13,064 bases of DNA, taken from WVWW01 sp041568335. Lineage in GTDB: Bacteria; Acidobacteriota; Polarisedimenticolia; Polarisedimenticolales; Polarisedimenticolaceae. A model generated the notes under the pieces. The model searched no databases. It was given only the letters and a program-made list of their open reading frames with translations, and was not told where the DNA came from. Where the stretch lies: assembly GCA_041568335.1 (NCBI GenBank), contig JBFFZZ010000059.1, forward strand, positions 1-13,064. Direction: 5' to 3'. Numbering within the stretch: the first letter of the stretch is position 1; each line of letters begins with the position of its first letter. A program made the translations under genes and the position numbers. Below, one piece after another: positions 1-6,048 of the stretch.

Positions 1-1116
1 GAGCAGCTTGCCGTCGATGTCGTAGACGAACAGACCCTCCGAGCCGAACGACGCGACGACGTGCTTCCCGTCGGTGGCGCATGTCGGGTTGGCCTGGCTC
101 GCCTTCCAGTGGCGTTTCGATCTCGGGACACCCGAGTGCGCCGTGCGCGACCAGAGCAGTCGCCCGCTGCGACGGTCGTAGGCTCGGACCTGCCATTCAT
201 GGGGGATGTCTTCGGGGACGGCGTCGATCCAGCCCAGCCCGTTGTCGTCGATGGTCTGCTCCGTCTTCGCGCTCGTCGCGGTGGTGATGAAGACGCGATC
301 CCCCCAGATCACCGGCGACGAGAATCCGAGGCCATCGATGGGCACGCGCCATGCGACGTTGCGGCCGCTGTCCAGATCCCACATCAACGGCGGGTGCTGT
401 CCGTCGGCGATCCCCGTACGGGACGTCCCACGGAACTCCGGCCAGTTGGCGGCGCGCTCCACGCGAACGGGTCTGTTCAAGGACTCGTCGAAGGGGTTCG
501 CCGGCGTGGACTCTCGCTCGGCGGTCGGCTCGCGTTCCGATTCGTCGGCCGCACGTTCCTCGGCGGGCGCGTCGGGCGGCGTTCCACCGGCCTTCTCGAG
601 GAGCGTGGCGATTCCGCCATGTCCTGCTCGAACCGCATTGCCGAGGGCGGAGTCGAGGATCGGCTTGTCGATCTCGATCTTGTCGAGAAATGTACCGACC
701 GCCTTCTCGTGTCCGTTGCCGACCGCGGCGAAGAAAGCTCCGATCGCGTCGTCCTGAGGCACGCCGGCCTCGATCAACAACCGTACCGGCTCGCTGTAGC
801 CGAGCCAGCCGGCCATCGCGATGGCCGTGAACCCGTACGAGTTGTCGCGCACGTTGATGTCCGCACCGGCCTCCAGCAATACCTTCATCGCCGCTGGTTG
901 GTTCGCGTTGACGGCGAAATACAGCGCGGTGCAGTCGAACTCGGTCTTTGCATCGACGGGCACACCCGCTTCGAGGAGCGTGCGCAGCTCGGCCACGTCG
1001 CCCTCACGCGCGGCCTGCCAGAGCCGCTCGGTCGCGTCGCTCGGAGCTTCGGCGAAAGCCGGGACGGCCACGGCGAGGCACAGCAACAGAACACCCGATT
1101 TCCCGCTTCTGATCAT
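1..1116 (-). CDS. Exported ankyrin-repeat / PQQ-like beta-propeller protein, C-terminus cut by window edge
   Basis: The reading frame is open from an ATG at 1116 to the window edge, giving 372 residues without a stop. Residues 1-22 form a Sec signal peptide (basic MIRSGK, hydrophobic LLLCLAVAV, likely cleavage after AFA), so the protein should act in the periplasm or envelope. Residues about 28-175 are ankyrin repeats, shown by AREGDVAELRTLLEAGVPVD and VLLEAGADINVRDN. An acidic Pro/Glu-rich linker (about 178-215) leads to a quinoprotein-type beta-propeller. The propeller start is shown by NWPEFRGTSRTG, FSSPVIWGDRVFITTA, YDRRSGRLLWS and ASFGSEGLFVYDIDGKLL, which resemble PQQ-like blades of BamB-type proteins. 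The remaining blades lie beyond the left edge. GGGAG lies about 8 bases before the ATG. The gene lies 101 bp downstream of the kinase on the same strand and may belong to its operon. No enzymatic function can be assigned; both folds are typical binding scaffolds. Confidence 0.85.
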   Translation of the reverse strand, partial: MIRSGKSGVLLLCLAVAVPAFAEAPSDATERLWQAAREGDVAELRTLLEAGVPVDAKTEFDCTALYFAVNANQPAAMKVLLEAGADINVRDNSYGFTAIAMAGWLGYSEPVRLLIEAGVPQDDAIGAFFAAVGNGHEKAVGTFLDKIEIDKPILDSALGNAVRAGHGGIATLLEKAGGTPPDAPAEERAADESEREPTAERESTPANPFDESLNRPVRVERAANWPEFRGTSRTGIADGQHPPLMWDLDSGRNVAWRVPIDGLGFSSPVIWGDRVFITTATSAKTEQTIDDNGLGWIDAVPEDIPHEWQVRAYDRRSGRLLWSRTAHSGVPRSKRHWKASQANPTCATDGKHVVASFGSEGLFVYDIDGKLL

Positions 1117-1177
1117 GTCCAAACTCCCAAGAAAGCCCCCTGGTCGGGCCGGCTACCCATTCCTCGGAAATGGAGGC

Positions 1178-1220
1178 GCGACCGGCTCATCCGTTGCAAA
1201 AAAAATCGGCGACCGGCTCA
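1178..1220. repeat. 12-bp direct repeat GCGACCGGCTCA spanning the kinase stop
   Basis: GCGACCGGCTCA occurs at 1178-1189 and again at 1209-1220, 31 bp apart. The second copy contains the kinase stop codon (minus strand TGA at 1218-1220). An 8-base A run (1198-1205) lies between the copies. It may be a small local duplication; no function is evident. Confidence 0.5.
1198..1217 (-). terminator. Weak terminator-like signal after the kinase gene
   Basis: On the minus strand, directly after the kinase stop, a short GC-rich stretch able to form only a 3-bp CGG/CCG hairpin is followed by eight T residues (1205-1198). The T tract is typical of an intrinsic terminator but the stem is poor. It may attenuate rather than stop transcription into the downstream ankyrin/propeller gene. 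Confidence 0.25.
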
Positions 1221-3638
1221 ACCGCGCAGTTGGTCGACCCATTCGCGGGTCTGAACGATGGCCTGCGCGAGAGGTTCGGCCTCGTCATCCCCCGCCTCGA
1301 GGGTCTCGAGCCGTGCGATCAACGCGTGTCCCGCGACGACCGCCTCGTCAGTACGTCCGGCGGCAACGAGCAGGTCGCCGAGGCGCTCGGTTTTTTCCGC
1401 GAACAGCCCAGCGAAACGGACTTCCGTGGTCGAGGCTCGCGCCGCGACCCCGGCAGCCTCCAGGAACCGAGCGAGACGATCGGCCGCGACCGCAGGGCCC
1501 TCGAAACGCTCGAGCAGCTGGATCTCTCCGTCGGTGTACCACAGGAGATCCGATACCACTTCGGGCCTTTCCGGGTCGACGCGCACCAGACGCAGACGCT
1601 GATCGTTCGCTTCCGCAAACGCCTCGAGTGCCAAAACCGGTTGTTCCAGGTTGTGCTGGTACCACGCACCGACCCGGAAAGCGGACCAGGCGACGTAACA
1701 GATCGCGCGCACCGAATCCGGCTCACGCTCGAGAAGCTCGCGCGAGATCTCGGTCGCGCGAGTCGAATCTTCGAGCCCTCGTCGACCGTCTTGCAGGCCG
1801 ATGGCCGCGTCACCCCGGGCCCACAGCGCCGCAACCAGCGCTCCCAGGGCCGACGTGTCATGCGGCCGGAGCCCGGTCAGCCGTTCGGCGTTGGCGACGG
1901 ACTTGTCCGCCAAGCGCATCGATTCCATGTCGCGATCGAGCTTTCGAAGGGTCTGCGAAAGCAGCATCTGGGATCGAACCAGTCGAAGGAGCAGGTCGAA
2001 CTCCTCCGGTTCACGCTCGACCAGACCGGCGAGGATCTCCTCGGCACGTCGGTACGCGCCGACGCTACCGGCGACTTTCTCGGGACCGGCTTCCCATTCG
2101 GATCCGTAGGCCCCACCGAGATCGATGTAGGTCTCGGCGATGGCGGTGAGCAATTCTTTGTCGTCGCCGCCCTGTGGCTCGAGACGCTGGAGCGTATCCA
2201 CGGCCCAGGTGAGTAACCGCGCACGCTCCTGGTCGGTTTCCGCGGTTGCCAGGGAGCTCTCGACCGAGGCCAGGATTCCCGTGGCGAAGGGCTCGAACTC
2301 GGCACGCGGCGCGTCGACGCTGCCGAGCGCTGCGCGCACCTCGCGCAGCTCGGTTCGGACGGTTTCCGCCTGGCTCCGCAACCGTTCGGCGCGGACCCAC
2401 AACCAACTCGAGACACCGATGCCCGCGGCGACCACGACCAGCGAGATCAAGATCGAGGCCAGCAACCCGGGTCTCCGGCGCGAGAGCAATCGCAGCCGAT
2501 AGGTCAGACTCGGGGGGCGTGCCGCGATCGGTTCGTGGTTCAGGTAACGATCGACGTCCGCGGCGAATTCCGCCGCGGAGTCGTAGCGCTCCTCGCGCGT
2601 CTTGCGCAACGCTTTGAGCACGATCGTCTCGAGATCCGCGGTCAGCACGTGGCCGACGCGGCTCGGGACGGGTGGTGGTTGATGGACGATCGCCCGGACG
2701 ACCTCGGGCAGGGACGAGCGTTCGAGGTCGTAGGGCAGCGTGTCGCACAGCAGCTCGTACAGGACGACCCCGAGCGCGTAGACGTCCGTACGCGCGTCCA
2801 CGGCCTGATCGTCGGCACCGAGCTGCTCGGGGCTCATGTAGCTGATCGTTCCGAGGACCCCGCGCGTCTGGGTGATCGCGTTGGTCGATTCGTCGCCATC
2901 GACGATGCTCGCGATCCCGAAGTCGATGATCTTCGGTCGACCGTCCTCGCCGACGAGGATGTTCGCGGGCTTGAGATCGCGGTGGATCACCCCCTGTTCG
3001 TGGGCGTGCTGGACCGCCTCGGCAACTTCCCGGAACAGACGCGCCCGCGCCCGTTCGTCGAGCCTCCGCTCGGCGGCGTACTGGACGATCGTCTGCGCCT
3101 GCGGGATCAGCTCCATCGCGAGGTACGGGATCGCCTGTCCCTCGAGCGTCTCCACACCGGCCTCGAAAACCTGGGCGATCGCGGGGTGCCGGAGCCGGGC
3201 GAGGATCTCGGCTTCGGCCTCGAACCGACGCAGGACCGAAGGGCTCGCATCGGTCGCGCGGAGCAGCTTCAGCGCCACGCGGCGACGCGGCCTGCGTTGG
3301 GTCGCCTCGTAAACCACACCCATCCCGCCGTAACCGATCACCCGCACGAGCTCGTAGCCCGCGACACGGTCGCTCGCGGCCAGGAACGCGAGAGAATCGC
3401 GGTTGACGGCCGGCCCGTCTTGCGGCGCTCCCACCCAGTGTTGCAGGTCCTCGGCCGAGATCTCCGGCGCCGTGGTGAGGAAACCGGGCCGCTCCTCCAG
3501 CACCTCGACGAGCGAGCGGAGCCTCTTCGCGGACCCCGCCTGCTCGTGGTCGACGCGTTCGTAGAGCCGCTCACGACCCGCGGGGTCGAGCTCCACGGCC
3601 TCCGCGAACCAGGCTTCCATCCGACGACTTTCAAACAT
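1218..3638 (-). CDS. Membrane-anchored Ser/Thr protein kinase with C-terminal TPR-like sensor region
   Basis: This 806-residue Hanks-type (PknB-like) kinase phosphorylates Ser/Thr on target proteins. After a 90-residue N-terminal region, the kinase domain spans about 95-365. It has the glycine loop IGYGGMGVVYEA, VALK with ATP-binding Lys124, the catalytic loop HRDLKPANIL (Asp221), DFG at 239-241 and the activation-segment end YMSPEQLG. All key residues are present, so it should be active. A single membrane helix lies at about 391-414 (LLASILISLVVVAAGIGVSS), flanked by arginines on the kinase side. The remaining ~390 residues, predicted outside the membrane, are helical with TPR-like character. 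The ATG at 3638 has GGAG 8 bases upstream and lies 12 bp after the sigma factor stop, indicating co-transcription. Sigma/kinase pairs of this layout are common in Acidobacteriota and Planctomycetes. The signal sensed and the phosphorylation target are unknown; the adjacent sigma factor is the obvious candidate target. Confidence 0.93.
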   Translation of the reverse strand: MFESRRMEAWFAEAVELDPAGRERLYERVDHEQAGSAKRLRSLVEVLEERPGFLTTAPEISAEDLQHWVGAPQDGPAVNRDSLAFLAASDRVAGYELVRVIGYGGMGVVYEATQRRPRRRVALKLLRATDASPSVLRRFEAEAEILARLRHPAIAQVFEAGVETLEGQAIPYLAMELIPQAQTIVQYAAERRLDERARARLFREVAEAVQHAHEQGVIHRDLKPANILVGEDGRPKIIDFGIASIVDGDESTNAITQTRGVLGTISYMSPEQLGADDQAVDARTDVYALGVVLYELLCDTLPYDLERSSLPEVVRAIVHQPPPVPSRVGHVLTADLETIVLKALRKTREERYDSAAEFAADVDRYLNHEPIAARPPSLTYRLRLLSRRRPGLLASILISLVVVAAGIGVSSWLWVRAERLRSQAETVRTELREVRAALGSVDAPRAEFEPFATGILASVESSLATAETDQERARLLTWAVDTLQRLEPQGGDDKELLTAIAETYIDLGGAYGSEWEAGPEKVAGSVGAYRRAEEILAGLVEREPEEFDLLLRLVRSQMLLSQTLRKLDRDMESMRLADKSVANAERLTGLRPHDTSALGALVAALWARGDAAIGLQDGRRGLEDSTRATEISRELLEREPDSVRAICYVAWSAFRVGAWYQHNLEQPVLALEAFAEANDQRLRLVRVDPERPEVVSDLLWYTDGEIQLLERFEGPAVAADRLARFLEAAGVAARASTTEVRFAGLFAEKTERLGDLLVAAGRTDEAVVAGHALIARLETLEAGDDEAEPLAQAIVQTREWVDQLRG

Positions 3639-3650
3639 CGAGAAGCTCCG

Positions 3651-4214
3651 CTATCCGGCGTCGCCCTGCAGGTTCACCAGCAGCCACGCCCGCGCGAAAT
3701 TCCACTCCCGCTTGACCGTTGCCGGTGAGATGTCCAGCGCCTCCGCCGTTTCCTCGATCGATAGGCCTCCAAAAAACCTCAGCATCACTACCTCGTATTT
3801 TCTTCGATCTTCGGCTCGCAGCTTTTCCAGCTGGGCGTCGAGCGCCAGCATCTCCTCATCTTTAGGAGCGACGCCTTCGACCGCCGTCTCATCGATGAGC
3901 TCGGGCCGGCGACCCCCGCCGCGACGGTCCGCCGTTCGCGCACGCGCCCGGTCGACGAGAATCCAGCGGATGACCTGGGCCGCGGCGGCGAGCAGATGCT
4001 GGCGATCGTTCCAGACGGCGTTGGGTTTGGCGACCAGCCGCAGGTAGACCTCGTGAACCAATGCGGTCGCCTGTAGGCTGATCTCTCCCGGAGCCTCGGC
4101 CAGCTTGCGACGCGCCAGGGCGCGTAGCTGATCGTAAACAAGCGGGATCAGCTGTTTGGCCGGAACCCGTTCGTCGGTCACGGGACCGGCCCGCGGCAGA
4201 TCGAGCGGTCCCAT
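3651..4214 (-). CDS. ECF-like RNA polymerase sigma factor (TIGR02999 type)
   Basis: This alternative sigma factor directs RNA polymerase to a specific promoter set. The protein is about 187 residues. Region 2 covers about 22-95 (LIPLVYDQLRALARRKL, then LVHEVYLRLV and HLLAAAAQVIRWILVDRARA). Region 4 covers about 122-180 (YEVVMLRFFGGLSIEETAEA then LDISPATVKREWNFARAWLL), a helix-turn-helix with the KREWNFARAWL signature of this family. The start at 4214 is chosen because GGGGAG lies about 7 bases upstream. An in-frame ATG at 4229 would add five residues (MGRRR) but has no good ribosome binding site. The N-terminus before LIPLVYDQLR is short and Pro-rich compared with relatives, which normally have a helix there. 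No anti-sigma gene is nearby; the co-transcribed kinase 12 bp downstream probably takes the control role. Confidence 0.92.
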   Translation of the reverse strand: MGPLDLPRAGPVTDERVPAKQLIPLVYDQLRALARRKLAEAPGEISLQATALVHEVYLRLVAKPNAVWNDRQHLLAAAAQVIRWILVDRARARTADRRGGGRRPELIDETAVEGVAPKDEEMLALDAQLEKLRAEDRRKYEVVMLRFFGGLSIEETAEALDISPATVKREWNFARAWLLVNLQGDAG

Positions 4215-4429
4215 GCGTCGTCTCCCCATCTTCGAATTGTAGCTTCACGGCCCGAGCGCAGATGTCGTCGTAACGGCGCGCCGACCCGCCGGTAGCGATC
4301 CATCCCAACCTGTGCTAAAGTGTTCATTCCAAAAGGGTACCCGGTCAGGCACGTCATTTACTTACGAGCGTCTCATCGAGGGCGAGTTTCGCCTGGACGA
4401 TACCCCCAAAACCAAAAGGAGGACCGCTC
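4215..4429. promoter_or_regulatory. Divergent intergenic region between sigma/kinase unit and small membrane protein operon
   Basis: This spacer must carry promoters in both directions. I see no hexamer pair good enough to call. On the plus strand, TGCTAAAGT near 4314-4322 is only a partial extended -10 match. A 5-bp hairpin GGCGA-GTT-TCGCC lies at 4381-4393 in the predicted leader of the plus-strand operon. A strong Shine-Dalgarno AAGGAGGA (4416-4423) fixes the ATG at 4430. Confidence 0.35.
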
Positions 4430-4759
4430 ATGAGCACGACCACCGAGACCGATCTCGTCGGCAAACCGGCGACCGATGACCTGCGCCACCAAGCGAAGGT
4501 TGTCAAGGAAGATCTTCAGGGCCTCGGGCGGACGGCGAAGAAGGTTGCCAAGGAGAAGCTTGGCGACGCCAAGCAGAAGGCGTCGACGTACGTCGACGAA
4601 GGGAAGCAAAAAACGTCCGAACTCTACGAGAGGGGCAAGCAGAAGGTCACCGAGGTCGAAGATCAGGTCGAGACCTACATCCGAAAGAAGCCTCTCCAAT
4701 CCGTCATGATCGCGGCAGGAGCCGGTGTTCTGCTCGGATTCCTCTTGTCCAGGCGCTAG
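4430..4759 (+). CDS. DUF883 / ElaB-YqjD-like membrane-anchored protein
   Basis: This 109-residue protein has a long charged, Lys/Glu/Gln-rich amphipathic helix (about 15-85) containing repeats of the form KQKxS/T-x-YxxxGKQK (KQKASTYVDEGKQKTSELYE). It is followed by a C-terminal membrane segment (KKPLQSVMIAAGAGVLLGFL, about 87-107) ending in SRR. That architecture and the ending are characteristic of the DUF883/ElaB/YqjD family, C-tail-anchored inner-membrane proteins. E. coli members are made in stationary phase and bind ribosomes; whether this one does is not known. The start has a near-perfect Shine-Dalgarno 6 bases upstream. The gene is first in a three-gene operon, its stop lying 3 bp before the next start. 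Confidence 0.88.
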   Translation: MSTTTETDLVGKPATDDLRHQAKVVKEDLQGLGRTAKKVAKEKLGDAKQKASTYVDEGKQKTSELYERGKQKVTEVEDQVETYIRKKPLQSVMIAAGAGVLLGFLLSRR

Positions 4760-4762
4760 TCT

Positions 4763-5227
4763 TTGAGCAGTGACGTTCGCCGGAGTCCGGGACCGTCCGC
4801 GACCGGGGCGGAGGCGCCCGGGGGACCGGCCGAATCCGCATCAAATAGCGACGCCTTGGAGGCCGCCGTCGGTCGACTCACCGATGTCGTCGATGGCCTC
4901 CAGCGTCTGGTCGAGGTGCGAGTGGCGCGAGCCCGGGTCGAGCTGCGCGAGCGCGCGTTCCGGGGCGCCGGTTGGGTGATGCTCGCGGCGTTGATCCTGA
5001 CCCTCGTCGTTCGAGCCACGATCCAGATCATGGCCGGTCTTTCGGGCCTGCTCAACCAGCTGTTCCCGGCCATTCCATGGGTCGGCGACCTGATGACCGG
5101 ACTCGCCGGGCTCGTGCTGGCCGCCGCGGTCGGCCTGGTCGTCCGCGCGCGTGTCCGGCGGAAGAATCTGAAACGGATGCGGCGACGCTTCGAGTCGTCC
5201 CGACGACCCACGACGGAGGCTCCATGA
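4763..5227 (+). CDS. YqjE / phage-holin-3_6-like two-helix membrane protein
   Basis: This 154-residue protein has a disordered Pro/Gly/Ala-rich N-terminus (1-28). An amphipathic helix follows (DALEAAVGRLTDVVDGLQRL), then a basic stretch RVARARVELRERA. Two membrane helices lie at about 69-91 and 108-128, with a very basic cytoplasmic tail (RARVRRKNLKRMRRRF). Soluble helix followed by paired membrane helices is the pattern of the YqjE/Actinobacterial-holin-like group (PF07332), usually found next to DUF883 genes. No in-frame ATG precedes the conserved part, so the TTG three bases after the upstream stop is the best start. It lacks a strong ribosome binding site, suggesting translational coupling. 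The holin name reflects topology only; no lytic genes are nearby. Confidence 0.8.
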   Translation: MSSDVRRSPGPSATGAEAPGGPAESASNSDALEAAVGRLTDVVDGLQRLVEVRVARARVELRERAFRGAGWVMLAALILTLVVRATIQIMAGLSGLLNQLFPAIPWVGDLMTGLAGLVLAAAVGLVVRARVRRKNLKRMRRRFESSRRPTTEAP

Positions 5228-5487
5228 CGGAACGGACCTATCTCGAGCGGCAGGAGGCGGCCGCGCAGGAACGCATCCGCCGCGCGCTGACCGGAGACGC
5301 CGGCGAGCCCCCGACCGAGGTGATCGAGCGCGTGACCCGAGAGCACCCGCTCGCCGCGATCGGCACGGCCGCCGCGCTCGGGGGCGTGGCCGGGGCCCTG
5401 CTCGGCCGTGTTTCCGGCGGCACGCTCTTACGCCTGGCGAAGACCGGTTCGAAACCCGCCCTATGCACGCTGAGGCGGTTCCTGTAG
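5224..5487 (+). CDS. Small glycine-zipper membrane protein, third gene of the yqjD-yqjE-like operon
   Basis: This 87-residue protein begins with a charged helix (TYLERQEAAAQERIRRALTG). A Gly/Ala-rich hydrophobic segment follows at about 42-65 (HPLAAIGTAAALGGVAGALL, then GRVSGG), and the tail is basic. The small-residue spacing is a glycine zipper like the membrane segment of DUF883 proteins, so this may be a diverged DUF883 relative or a YqjK-like counterpart. The ATG overlaps the upstream stop in an ATGA junction, and GGAGG lies 5 bases before it, so the three genes are almost certainly translated together. Its exact role is unknown. Confidence 0.78.
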   Translation: MTERTYLERQEAAAQERIRRALTGDAGEPPTEVIERVTREHPLAAIGTAAALGGVAGALLGRVSGGTLLRLAKTGSKPALCTLRRFL

Positions 5488-5496
5488 GCCGTGCGA

Positions 5497-5528
5497 GCCT
5501 CGATCCTGCTCGATCAGTTCTTCGAGGC
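5497..5528. terminator. Inverted repeat between convergent genes, possible bidirectional terminator
   Basis: GCCTCGA (5497-5503) and TCGAGGC (5522-5528) can form a 7-bp stem across the junction of the convergent membrane-protein operon and the RidA gene. The right arm lies inside the RidA 3' end. There is no T tract on either strand, so the terminator role is only a guess from position. Confidence 0.25.
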
Positions 5529-5984
5529 CACCGCGATGCCGTTGATCTCGAACCGCGCGTCGAAAAGCAGCTTGCCCGAGCCGATGAACGCGCGTACGGG
5601 GTGCCTGCCCTTGGGGAAGTAGGTCCCGTAGAGCTCGTTGAAATCGTTGTAAAGGGAAACGTCGGAGCAAAAGACCTGGACGCTGACCAGGTCGCCCATC
5701 GTGGCTCCGGCCAGCTCGACCTTGGCCTTCAGCGAGTCCATCATGAGCCGCGCCTCACGCATCGGATCCTCGGGCACGCGCCCGGTCTCCGGATCGAGGC
5801 CGAGCGAGCCGGCGATATAGATCGTCTCACCGGCGGCGATCGTATGGGTAAACGGCCGCGAATCCGAACGCCCGGGCAGGTTCAGACGTTTCAGCCCTTC
5901 GCCCTTGGCCAGCAGCGCCCCCGCGGAAAACGAGACGGCAACGAGCGCGGCGACCGCGCAAAGTAGAGAGAAACGGTGCTTCAT
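5514..5984 (-). CDS. Exported RidA/YjgF/UK114-family protein
   Basis: The protein has 156 residues: a Sec signal peptide (about 1-27, MKHRFSLLCAVAALVAVSFS then AGALLAKG) and a full RidA domain (about 45-153). Family landmarks include YIAGSLGLDPETGRV, the YFPKGRHPVRA segment carrying the conserved Arg (residue 131), and FEINGIAV with the conserved Glu (residue 146). These correspond to the substrate-carboxylate Arg and the catalytic-region Glu of active RidA proteins, so 2-imino-acid deaminase activity is possible. Most RidA proteins are cytoplasmic; export suggests a different substrate. The start at 5984 is chosen because GAGGAGGA lies about 6 bases upstream and the signal peptide begins there. 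An ATG at 6005 would add MFARRIP without a ribosome binding site. The gene is divergent from the tRNA/synthetase locus. Confidence 0.9.
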   Translation of the reverse strand: MKHRFSLLCAVAALVAVSFSAGALLAKGEGLKRLNLPGRSDSRPFTHTIAAGETIYIAGSLGLDPETGRVPEDPMREARLMMDSLKAKVELAGATMGDLVSVQVFCSDVSLYNDFNELYGTYFPKGRHPVRAFIGSGKLLFDARFEINGIAVASKN

Positions 5985-6003
5985 CGGAATCCTCCTCGCG
6001 AAC

Positions 6004-6034
6004 ATTCTAAGTCCTCGAGACCGTCGTGTATGAT
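6004..6034. promoter_or_regulatory. Overlapping divergent promoters for the RidA gene and the tRNA/synthetase locus
   Basis: On the plus strand TATGAT (6029-6034) is a five-of-six -10 match; it would start transcription near 6041, about 8 bases before the tRNA 5' end. No good -35 is present. On the minus strand TAGAAT (complement of 6004-6009) is a five-of-six -10 for the RidA gene, with only a weak -35 (CATACA, 6032-6027). The two elements would use the same stretch of DNA, so polymerase binding could be mutually exclusive. Confidence 0.35.
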
Positions 6035-6048
6035 TCGAAATACTCGAT

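Noticed and set aside
61..1254. 397-codon plus-strand frame
   Set aside because: It lies opposite the ankyrin/propeller gene, whose minus-strand protein has a signal peptide and clear motifs. The plus-strand translation is low-complexity Arg/Val-rich and matches nothing.
821..2216. Long plus-strand frames 821-2149 and 1170-2216
   Set aside because: They are antisense to the kinase gene and the ankyrin gene start, with Arg/Pro-rich composition typical of shadow frames in GC-rich DNA.
2535..3728. 397-codon plus-strand frame opposite the kinase domain
   Set aside because: The minus strand encodes a complete kinase motif set here, so this frame is a shadow.
4763..5227. True phage holin
   Set aside because: There is no endolysin or other phage gene nearby; the neighbours fit a housekeeping YqjE-like role.
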